Shown: positions 1 to 5,378 of the stretch, piece after piece
Layout of the letters: each line of letters begins with the position of its first letter
Position numbering within the stretch: the first letter of the stretch is position 1
Origin: an uncultured Prevotellaceae bacterium
GTDB lineage: Bacteria; Bacteroidota; Bacteroidia; Bacteroidales; Muribaculaceae
DNA: 5,378 bases
Direction of reading: 5' to 3'
NCBI GenBank assembly: GCA_937904375.1
Contig: CALDIG010000224.1
Location: 1-5,378 of the forward strand
Notes under the pieces: model-generated
Told to the model about the DNA's origin: nothing
Databases searched by the model: none
The model's input: the letters and a program-made list of their open reading frames with translations, nothing else
Made by a program: the position numbers and the translations under genes

Positions 1-96
1 TTGGTAAAATATTTTCTTTAGTCTCTGTTAAGGATAAAAAGATAGCTCTCGCAAAAGGTTGAAGCTACAATCTTACATGAATTTTAGGAAGTGATG

Positions 97-104
97 CAAA
101 ATTA
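97..104 (-). promoter_or_regulatory. Bacteroidetes-type -7 promoter box firing out of the left edge
   Basis: On the minus strand this reads TAATTTTG followed by C, a full match to the Bacteroidetes -7 consensus TAnnTTTG. A weak -33-like element (CTTG, plus-strand 125-128) lies about 20 nt upstream, the expected spacing. The box is the same 8-mer used upstream of the glycogen synthase. Transcription would run leftward and start near position 90. Positions 1-90 on that strand contain no usable reading frame: the only ATG is followed at once by TAA. The gene served must therefore lie beyond the left edge, behind a leader of at least about 90 nt. The match is visible; the function is inferred. 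Confidence 0.5.
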
Positions 105-164
105 CACATTATAATAGTATTAGGCAAGAAAAATGGAGATTTTTTTCAGACAAGTCTACATGCC

Positions 165-204
165 AAACAGTCTGCCCCGCTGTGGTGGGCGGGGCAGACT
201 GTTT
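165..204 (-). terminator. Strong perfect hairpin downstream of glgP, probable transcript end
   Basis: Plus-strand 165-180 and 189-204 are exact reverse complements (16 bp, with the GC-rich core CTGCCCCGC) around an 8-nt loop. The hairpin begins about 58 nt after the phosphorylase stop codon, on the transcript side. The likely role is to end or protect the 3' end of the glycogen operon mRNA. It is not a textbook intrinsic terminator: on neither strand is the stem directly followed by a run of U. The nearest A/T-rich tract on the minus strand starts roughly 20 nt later and begins with A residues. A dispersed palindromic repeat or an RNA-processing element is an alternative. The hairpin is certain from sequence; its role is inferred. 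Confidence 0.6.
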
Positions 205-262
205 ATTAGTGATGATTATTTTCGGGATGAACTTTGCCTAATCTCCAATTTCAGAGCTTAAC

Positions 263-2818
263 TTAGAACCACTTCACGAAGGCGAAGTCCTGGCGGTGTG
301 GCAGGTTCTTGTTCCAGGGGTAAGCGCGGAACGAGAGGCGGAAGATGCCGGTGTCCTTGATGCGGTCATTGAGCTTATAGGTGAGGATGTCTCCGTCCTC
401 ATCAACCACCTTCATAGGCAGTGTGCTATGGAACTTGGTCACACCATCAACATCCTGATTAACGACGAGTTCAAGTCCCACGCTGCGTCCCAGACCTGCG
501 GTGTTGAGTTTCACTGTAGCCTCTACCTTGCCATCGTTGATGGAGATGTCATAGAAACTCTCGCTGAGCTGCATATCCTCAACTGCCACATTGTCCCACT
601 TCTCGGCGACGTGCTCTTTCCAAGCCACGATTTCACGCACGAGGGCATAGTCGTTGGCGCGCAGCTTCTTGCTGCGGGCAGCCTCGGGGCTGTAGAAGCG
701 GTCGATGTAGTCCTTCATCATGCGCGACATGGTGTAGTTGGGAGCAATCTGCGAGATAGAGTTCTTAATGTACTGAATCCACTCGGGAGAATAACCCTTG
801 CTGTTCTTGGCGAAGTAGAGAGGGATAATCTCATTCTCAAGCATCGAGTAGATGGTAGCTGCATCGAGCTTGTCCTGCATCGATTGGTCGGTGTAGGTGC
901 GGTGCGAGGTCAATGCCCATCCGGCACCCTCGCGATAGCCCTCATACCACCATCCGTCGAGTACCGAGAAGTTGAGCAGACCGTTCATCTCGGCCTTCTC
1001 TCCACTGGTACCCGACGCCTCGAGAGGACGGGTTGGCGTGTTGAGCCAGATGTCAACGCCAGTGATAAGACGCTTCGACACTGTCATGTCGTAGTTCTCA
1101 AGGAAGATAATCTTGCCCAAGAAGTCTGGCATCTTCGAAATCTCCACAATGCGCTTAATCAAGTCCTTGCCGGCACCGTCGGCAGGGTGAGCCTTGCCGG
1201 CGAAGATGAACTGAACAGGGAATTTCTCGTTGTTTACGATGCGCGAGAGGCGGTCAAGGTCGGTAAACAACAGATGAGCGCGCTTATAGGTGGCGAAACG
1301 ACGTGCGAAGCCAATGAGCAGCGCGTTAGGGTTAATCTTATCCACAATCGACATAATGCGGGTGGGGTCGCCCTGGTTCTTGAGCCAAGTGGCACGGAAG
1401 TCACGTTTCACGAAGTTGATGAACTTGTTCTTGAGCTGCATGCGCAAGTCCCAAATCTCCTCGTCGGGAACGTTTTGGATGGGTGCCCAGGTAGCCATGT
1501 CTTCCTGCTTGTTGAGGTAATCGGCGCCAAACACCTTAGCATAATACTCTTTCCACTCCGACGCAGCCCAAGTGGGCATGTGAACGCCATTGGTAACGTA
1601 ACCCACGTGCGACTCCTCGGGAGCATAACCCTTCCACACGCCCGAGAACATCTTCTTCGACACCTCGCCGTGGAGCCAGCTCACGCCATTGCTCTCCTGG
1701 GTAGTGTTCAGAGCGAAGACGCTCATCGAGAACTTCTCCTGAGTGTCGGGATTCTCGCGACCCATGTTCATCAGGTCGTTCCAAGTGATGCCGAGCTTGG
1801 CGGGGAACTCGCCCATATAGCGGCCAAAGAGTCCCTCGTCGAAGTAGTCGTGACCGGCAGGCACGGGAGTGTGTACGGTATAGAGCGACGAAGCGCGCAC
1901 CACCTCAAGAGCCTCGTTGAAGCTCAAACCCTCTTCCTGAACATAGTCAACAAGGCGTTGCAGGTTGAGCAGCGCGGCATGACCCTCGTTGCAGTGGTAT
2001 ATCTGAGCCTTGATGCCAAGCTTCTTGAGCATGAGGATTCCGCCGATACCTAGCAGATACTCCTGCTTGATACGGTTCTCCCAGTCACCACCATAGAGCT
2101 GGTGAGTGATTGAGCGGTCAAAATCGCTGTTCTTGTCGAGGTCGGTGTCGAGCAGGTAGAGATTCATGCGGCCTACGTTCACCTTCCAGATGTTGGCATA
2201 CACCACACGTCCTGGATAAGGCACCTCAAGAATCATCTGCTGACCATCCTTGTCGATAACAGGCTCAATGGGCAGATGATTGAAGTTCTGAGGCTCGTAG
2301 TTGGCAATCTGCTGACCATCCATCGAGAGGGTCTGGGTGAAATAGCCATAGCGATAAAGGAAGCCCACTGCTGTCATGTCGATGCGGCGGTCACTTGCCT
2401 CCTTGATATAGTCACCGGCGAGGATGCCCAAGCCACCCGAGTAAATCTTCAGGGCGTTGCACAAGCCATACTCCATGCTGAAATAAGCCACCGAGGGGAA
2501 CTCAGGACGCACGGGCTGATCCATATATTCCTTGAAGTGAGCATAGATCTTGTCAATCTTAGCCACCAGCTCGGCATCATTGCTAAGCTCCTCAAGTTTT
2601 GAGGCTGGCATCTTGTTGAGCATCATCACGGGATTCTCGCCCGAAGCGCGCCAAATGTCGCGGTCGAGATGATGGAACATCGACTTTGCCTCGCTGTTCC
2701 ACACCCACCACAGGTTCTTAGAAAGCTCGTCAAGCTTCTGCAGATTGGCGGGCAGTTCACTTTTCACTGTAAGATTTCTCCACACGGGAGAATTAGAGTT
2801 ACTGACTTTAATTTTCAT
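263..2818 (-). CDS. glgP: Alpha-glucan (glycogen/maltodextrin) phosphorylase, GT35 family
   Basis: This cytoplasmic PLP-dependent enzyme cleaves alpha-1,4-glucan ends with phosphate to release glucose-1-phosphate. From the ATG at 2818 the product is 851 residues, normal for the Bacteroidetes form. Residues about 20-110 match the DUF3417 N-terminal domain (LSKNLWWVWN near 32-41). They are followed by YFSMEYGL (112-119) and YSGGLGILAGDY (126-137). The segment GFARRFATYKR (503-513) is typical of the family. EASGTSGEK (600-608) contains the PLP-binding lysine, K608, equivalent to the lysine of EASGTGNMK in E. coli MalP. Residues after about 715 form a C-terminal extension that I cannot name. An in-frame TTG at 2827 would add three residues, but the ATG is preferred. 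No promoter is visible in the 75-nt gap after the glycogen synthase gene, so co-transcription with it is likely. Preference for glycogen over maltodextrin cannot be read from the sequence. Confidence 0.95.
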   Translation of the reverse strand: MKIKVSNSNSPVWRNLTVKSELPANLQKLDELSKNLWWVWNSEAKSMFHHLDRDIWRASGENPVMMLNKMPASKLEELSNDAELVAKIDKIYAHFKEYMDQPVRPEFPSVAYFSMEYGLCNALKIYSGGLGILAGDYIKEASDRRIDMTAVGFLYRYGYFTQTLSMDGQQIANYEPQNFNHLPIEPVIDKDGQQMILEVPYPGRVVYANIWKVNVGRMNLYLLDTDLDKNSDFDRSITHQLYGGDWENRIKQEYLLGIGGILMLKKLGIKAQIYHCNEGHAALLNLQRLVDYVQEEGLSFNEALEVVRASSLYTVHTPVPAGHDYFDEGLFGRYMGEFPAKLGITWNDLMNMGRENPDTQEKFSMSVFALNTTQESNGVSWLHGEVSKKMFSGVWKGYAPEESHVGYVTNGVHMPTWAASEWKEYYAKVFGADYLNKQEDMATWAPIQNVPDEEIWDLRMQLKNKFINFVKRDFRATWLKNQGDPTRIMSIVDKINPNALLIGFARRFATYKRAHLLFTDLDRLSRIVNNEKFPVQFIFAGKAHPADGAGKDLIKRIVEISKMPDFLGKIIFLENYDMTVSKRLITGVDIWLNTPTRPLEASGTSGEKAEMNGLLNFSVLDGWWYEGYREGAGWALTSHRTYTDQSMQDKLDAATIYSMLENEIIPLYFAKNSKGYSPEWIQYIKNSISQIAPNYTMSRMMKDYIDRFYSPEAARSKKLRANDYALVREIVAWKEHVAEKWDNVAVEDMQLSESFYDISINDGKVEATVKLNTAGLGRSVGLELVVNQDVDGVTKFHSTLPMKVVDEDGDILTYKLNDRIKDTGIFRLSFRAYPWNKNLPHRQDFAFVKWF

Positions 2819-2844
2819 ATATAACAAATTGAGTTTATTTTTTC

Positions 2845-2882
2845 TAGCTAAAGAGTTTACAAGTAAACAAGCTAATTGTAAA
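2845..2882 (-). other. Intercistronic inverted repeats between glycogen synthase and phosphorylase genes
   Basis: In the 75-nt gap, plus-strand 2855-2860 and 2863-2868 form a perfect palindrome (GTTTAC, AA, GTAAAC). It is flanked by TAGCT (2845-2849) and AGCTA (2870-2874), which can extend the stem across an asymmetric bulge. A competing pair, TTTACAA (2856-2862) with TTGTAAA (2876-2882), uses the same bases, so the two folds exclude each other. No U-run follows on the minus strand, so this does not look like an intrinsic terminator. It could be an mRNA processing or stability element between the cistrons. The repeats are visible; any function is speculative. Confidence 0.35.
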
Positions 2883-2893
2883 TGGACATCACA

Positions 2894-4546
2894 TTAGCGT
2901 TCTTGGGCCTGTGCCAAAGCAGTGGCGTAGGCGGTTTTGTAATGCTCCATAAAATGTTCCCAAGTGGCTAGTTTGGAGGTTGCACGCGCCGCGCTGCGCA
3001 ACTTGTCGCGCTGCTTAACGGTCATGTCGCTCACCTCTATCACGCTCTTAACTATCTCGGCAAGTGCCTCGTCGTAGTTGGAGTCAGTGCGGTGAATCAC
3101 CTTCACACCGGTCTTCAAAGGATTGTTTCCGCACTCTTTCTCCACCCACTGACCAAAACCGGCAAGATTGGTGGTAATTGCCGGCACGCCCATCGCCACG
3201 CTCTCGAGAGGGGTGTATCCCCACGGCTCGTAATAAGATGGAAAAATCGTCAGGTCAAAGCCGGTGAGCAGGTCATAGTAAGGCATGTCAAAGATACCGT
3301 CGTCGCCATTGAGATAAGAAGGCACATAAATCACCTTGACATCATCGTCGGGTTGGTTTCTGAATCCCAAGTAATTCATCTTGCCATAGATGGCATCGCC
3401 ATCCTCGTTGTGGATGGTATGGGTGATAATGGGATTGAAAAGCCCAACCGCCTTTTGTCGTTTCAAAGCATCTTTCAGGTCATGACGAGCCTCATCGGTC
3501 CAGCCAGGCACCAGCACAAAAGCGACAATCTTGCGGTTCAGAGTGCCGTCCTCTCTGTGTCGCAGCACATTCATCGTGTCGAGGAAGAGGTCGATGCCCT
3601 TGTTGCGCATTTCACAGCGACCGCTGGTAGCGACGAGCAGACAATCGTTGCCAAGCACCTCGCCACTGAGCGCGCTAGCCACATCAAGCAGACGCTGGCG
3701 AGCAGCCTTGCGGGTGGCGGTATATTTCGCGCCTTTGGGAACATAATTCTGCTCAAAGGCGTTAGGGGTGACAACAGGTCTGCGCTCAAGCAGCTGCTCG
3801 CACTCGCGGGCGGTGACGTCGCTCACGGTGGTGAACACATCCGCCTCATGGGCAGCGCTCTTCTCAAGCGAGTGCTTCGACTCCATGTTAAGCTCCTGCG
3901 CCATCTGGTCGCCGTTGTAAGCCGTCATGTAGTCATAAAGGGGCTTGCCGTTACCGCAAATGCTGCGACCAATGCTCGTGGCATGGGTGGTGAACACCGT
4001 TGCGACTTGTGGAAGGCGCGACTTCACATAGAGCAGCCCCATGCCGGTGGTCCACTCATCGAAGTGAGCCACTACCCTCATTCCACTTTGTGCATTGTGC
4101 ATTGTGCATTGTACATTTTTATAAGTCACAATGCTCTCAATCACCAGAGCGGCACCATAGGAGAAGATGCACGACTCGTCATAGTCGCCGTAGGCATGAA
4201 GCGAATCTACGCCAAAACGGCGCCACATCTCGGCAAAAAGCTCATTCTTATACACATAGAGCGAGTTATAGCCCACTAGAACGCACGTTGGGTTGCCAGG
4301 CACGTTCCACTTGCCAGTGCGCACAGTCATGCCCGCTGGCAGTTTTGCCTGCTGCCGCCACTCGTCGAGCTCGGTAGCTGTCTCTTTAAAAAACGGGTTG
4401 TCATCGCCATGAGCAAGGTCGGGACCTATGAACACCACGTTCTTATATTGTGACTGCAAGGTTTTAGCCTTAGTTGACAGCACCGCATAGATGCCGCCCA
4501 CTTTATTACAAACCTCCCAGCTTGTTTCGAACAATAAATCTATCAT
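2894..4546 (-). CDS. Glycogen synthase, eukaryote-type (GT3 family)
   Basis: This cytoplasmic glycosyltransferase would extend alpha-1,4-glucan chains. GT3 enzymes normally use UDP-glucose; the donor is not provable here. From the ATG at 4546 the product is 550 residues. The nucleotide-sugar-binding loop FETSWEVCNKVGG is near residues 6-18. Next come VVAHFDEWTTGMG (158-170) and FTTHATSIGR (185-194). The C-terminal catalytic signature PSYYEPWGYTPLES (436-449) and TTNLAGFG (458-465) match the yeast Gsy2 region with its conserved glutamates, setting it apart from GT5 bacterial GlgA. An in-frame GTG at 4567 would add seven residues (557 in total). An in-frame TAA four codons upstream of it rules out anything longer. 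The ATG is preferred because it leaves a leader of about 34 nt after the likely transcription start, but the GTG remains possible. Residues about 143-156 are a low-complexity loop encoded by a 7-bp tandem repeat. It is probably the first gene of an operon with the phosphorylase. Confidence 0.93.
   Translation of the reverse strand: MIDLLFETSWEVCNKVGGIYAVLSTKAKTLQSQYKNVVFIGPDLAHGDDNPFFKETATELDEWRQQAKLPAGMTVRTGKWNVPGNPTCVLVGYNSLYVYKNELFAEMWRRFGVDSLHAYGDYDESCIFSYGAALVIESIVTYKNVQCTMHNAQSGMRVVAHFDEWTTGMGLLYVKSRLPQVATVFTTHATSIGRSICGNGKPLYDYMTAYNGDQMAQELNMESKHSLEKSAAHEADVFTTVSDVTARECEQLLERRPVVTPNAFEQNYVPKGAKYTATRKAARQRLLDVASALSGEVLGNDCLLVATSGRCEMRNKGIDLFLDTMNVLRHREDGTLNRKIVAFVLVPGWTDEARHDLKDALKRQKAVGLFNPIITHTIHNEDGDAIYGKMNYLGFRNQPDDDVKVIYVPSYLNGDDGIFDMPYYDLLTGFDLTIFPSYYEPWGYTPLESVAMGVPAITTNLAGFGQWVEKECGNNPLKTGVKVIHRTDSNYDEALAEIVKSVIEVSDMTVKQRDKLRSAARATSKLATWEHFMEHYKTAYATALAQAQER
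4089..4116. repeat. Four-copy 7-bp tandem repeat inside the glycogen synthase gene
   Basis: The plus strand reads TGTGCAT three times in perfect tandem, then TGTACAT, a fourth unit with one substitution (28 bp in all). On the coding strand this gives the loop NVQCTMHNAQ, just before the conserved VVAHFDEW segment. As I recall homologues, only a short linker is present there. The unit is not a multiple of three, so gain or loss of one copy would frameshift the gene at about one quarter of its length. The repeat is directly visible. Its origin as an inserted dispersed repeat is inference. Confidence 0.85.
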
Positions 4547-4570
4547 AGTTGGTTTATAGAACTTCACGTT

Positions 4571-4584
4571 ACTCTTTTAAGAGT
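4571..4584. repeat. Short perfect palindrome at the glycogen synthase transcription start
   Basis: ACTCTT and AAGAGT form 6-bp arms around a 2-nt spacer. The palindrome lies directly downstream of the minus-strand -7 box (4586-4593), where transcription should begin, and 4 nt upstream of the alternative GTG start. It could be an operator or a weak 5' hairpin. A palindrome this short could also be chance in AT-rich DNA. Confidence 0.3.
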
Positions 4585-4585
4585 G

Positions 4586-4593
4586 CAAAATTA
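4586..4593 (-). promoter_or_regulatory. -7 promoter box of the glycogen synthase-phosphorylase operon
   Basis: On the minus strand this reads TAATTTTG followed by C, a full match to the Bacteroidetes TAnnTTTG element. Transcription would start near 4580, about 34 nt before the ATG at 4546 or about 13 nt before the GTG at 4567. No convincing -33 TTTG element is seen 19-21 nt upstream; only a weak TGTG stretch lies there. Its position directly ahead of the synthase gene, with no other candidate on this strand in the intergenic region, supports the assignment. Confidence 0.65.
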
Positions 4594-4716
4594 CAAAAAA
4601 ATCTGCAAGTACACATAATATTATTAAGAAACATCGATATTACATTTTATGCAAACCTTTTACAAGAATAAACCACTTCCCCGTTTTTCAGTCTAAAAAA
4701 TGTTCTCATTGGCTTT

Positions 4717-4749
4717 TTCTTGCCAAAAGATGTAGCTTTTTTGCAAGAA
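4717..4749. repeat. Imperfect dyad just upstream of the typA promoter
   Basis: TTCTTGC (4717-4723) and GCAAGAA (4743-4749) are exact 7-bp inverted arms. Inside them, AAAAG (4725-4729) and CTTTT (4736-4740) can pair after a small mismatch. The dyad ends 5 bp before the typA -7 box and covers the place where the -33 element should be. It would not be transcribed from that promoter, so a DNA-binding site is more likely than an RNA hairpin. Function is inferred and chance is possible. Confidence 0.3.
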
Positions 4750-4754
4750 TTGAG

Positions 4755-4762
4755 TAACTTTG
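4755..4762 (+). promoter_or_regulatory. -7 promoter box of typA
   Basis: TAACTTTG followed by C matches the Bacteroidetes TAnnTTTG consensus exactly. Transcription would start near 4768, giving a leader of under 20 nt before the ATG at 4786. That leader has no clear Shine-Dalgarno sequence, as is usual in this phylum. No good -33 TTTG is found at the standard distance; a TTTG at 4740-4743 is too close. Confidence 0.65.
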
Positions 4763-4785
4763 CAGGTTGATAAACAAAGATTCCT

Positions 4786-5378
4786 ATGCAGAACATTAGA
4801 AATGTAGCCATTATTGCTCACGTTGACCACGGCAAGACAACTCTTGTCGATAAGATGCTCGCCGCCGGAAACCTCTTTCGCGACAATCAAGTTATGGGAA
4901 CGCAAATCCTTGACAGCAACGACCTTGAGCGTGAGCGTGGCATCACTATCCTATCTAAAAACGTTTCAATCAACTACAAAGATTTCAAGATAAACATCAT
5001 CGACACTCCTGGGCACAGCGACTTCGGAGGCGAGGTGGAGCGTGTGCTCAACATGGCGGACGGATGTCTGCTGCTGGTTGACGCATTTGAGGGTCCTATG
5101 CCGCAAACGCGTTTTGTGCTTCAAAAGGCGATACAGATAGGGCTCAAGCCCATCGTGGTCATCAACAAGGTTGACAAGCCCAACTGCCGCCCCGACGAGG
5201 TGCAGGAGGCCGTCTTCGACCTGATGTTCAACCTCGACGCCACCGAGGAGCAGCTCGACTTCCCCACCATCTACGGCTCTGCCAAAAACGGCTGGATGAG
5301 CAACGACTGGCGCAACCCCACCGACAACATCACCGCGGTGCTCGACGCCATCATTGAGCACATCCCCGCTCCGCAAGT
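4786..5378 (+). CDS. typA: Ribosome-associated translational GTPase TypA/BipA (5' part, runs off the right edge)
   Basis: The frame is open from the ATG at 4786 to the window end, giving 197 codons plus two bases. This is about a third of the usual length of roughly 600 residues. The protein is a cytoplasmic GTPase of the EF-G/LepA class that binds the ribosome and helps 50S assembly and stress adaptation. All G motifs are visible: the P-loop AHVDHGKTT (residues 11-19); the switch I region DLERERGITI (46-55), with the G2 threonine at T54; DTPGH (73-77); NKVD (127-130); and GSAK (164-167). The sequence LERERGITILSKN, with no EF-Tu-like start, fits TypA rather than LepA or EF-G. The beta-barrel and C-terminal domains lie outside the window. 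The first codons are more AT-rich than the rest. The gene is transcribed divergently from the glycogen operon from its own promoter. Confidence 0.95.
   Translation, partial: MQNIRNVAIIAHVDHGKTTLVDKMLAAGNLFRDNQVMGTQILDSNDLERERGITILSKNVSINYKDFKINIIDTPGHSDFGGEVERVLNMADGCLLLVDAFEGPMPQTRFVLQKAIQIGLKPIVVINKVDKPNCRPDEVQEAVFDLMFNLDATEEQLDFPTIYGSAKNGWMSNDWRNPTDNITAVLDAIIEHIPAPQ

Noticed and set aside
165..204. Possible tRNA or other structured RNA gene
   Set aside because: It is a single hairpin with no cloverleaf, anticodon arm or neighbouring paired arms.
296..2053. Long open frame (585 codons) on the plus strand
   Set aside because: It lies wholly antisense to the well-conserved phosphorylase, begins at a non-ATG codon, and its translation resembles no known protein. 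It arises from the codon bias of the real gene.
2819..2827. TTG start three codons upstream for the phosphorylase
   Set aside because: An ATG lies three codons downstream, and TTG starts are uncommon, so the ATG is the simpler choice.
2823..2835. Possible separate glgP promoter (minus-strand TCAATTTG)
   Set aside because: It misses the conserved A of TAnnTTTG and would leave almost no leader before the ATG at 2818.
4089..4116. Possible CRISPR-like or microsatellite array
   Set aside because: The units are 7 bp and directly abut with no spacers, so it is a simple tandem repeat, not CRISPR.
3092..4279. 395-codon plus-strand open frame opposite the glycogen synthase
   Set aside because: It is antisense to clear GT3 motifs and has no recognisable domain; it is a shadow frame.
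4693..4905. 70-codon minus-strand open frame across the typA start
   Set aside because: It overlaps the typA promoter and P-loop region on the opposite strand and has no recognisable product.
4966..5376. Minus-strand open frame opposite typA
   Set aside because: The plus strand encodes all TypA G motifs in an unbroken frame, so the antisense frame is incidental.

Overview
The window looks like a piece of a Bacteroidales chromosome (Bacteroides/Prevotella/Muribaculaceae type). Three things point there. The promoters carry a TAnnTTTG box, the -7 element of Bacteroidetes. The genes lack clear Shine-Dalgarno sequences. A eukaryote-type (GT3) glycogen synthase sits next to a DUF3417-containing alpha-glucan phosphorylase, an arrangement I know from this order. 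A genus cannot be assigned from the sequence alone.

Layout. Positions 1-262 hold no protein gene. They carry a minus-strand promoter that fires out of the left edge, and a perfect 16-bp hairpin that probably ends the glycogen transcript. Positions 263-2818 (minus) encode an alpha-glucan (glycogen) phosphorylase. A 75-nt gap with a short hairpin precedes it. Positions 2894-4546 (minus; possibly from a GTG at 4567) encode the glycogen synthase. Positions about 4568-4785 are a divergent intergenic region with one promoter on each strand. From 4786 to the right edge (plus) lies the first third of typA/bipA, a ribosome-associated translational GTPase.

The two minus-strand genes probably form one operon, synthase first and phosphorylase second. 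It would make and mobilise an intracellular alpha-1,4-glucan store: the synthase adds glucosyl units from a nucleotide sugar, and the phosphorylase releases glucose-1-phosphate. No branching or debranching enzyme lies inside the window. typA is a divergently transcribed neighbour with no evident functional link.

I see no CRISPR array, tRNA, rRNA, insertion sequence, prophage or defence system, and nothing that amounts to a wholly new system. The most unusual feature is a four-copy 7-bp tandem repeat inside the glycogen synthase coding sequence. It adds a non-conserved loop, and because the unit is not a multiple of three, any change in copy number would shift the reading frame.
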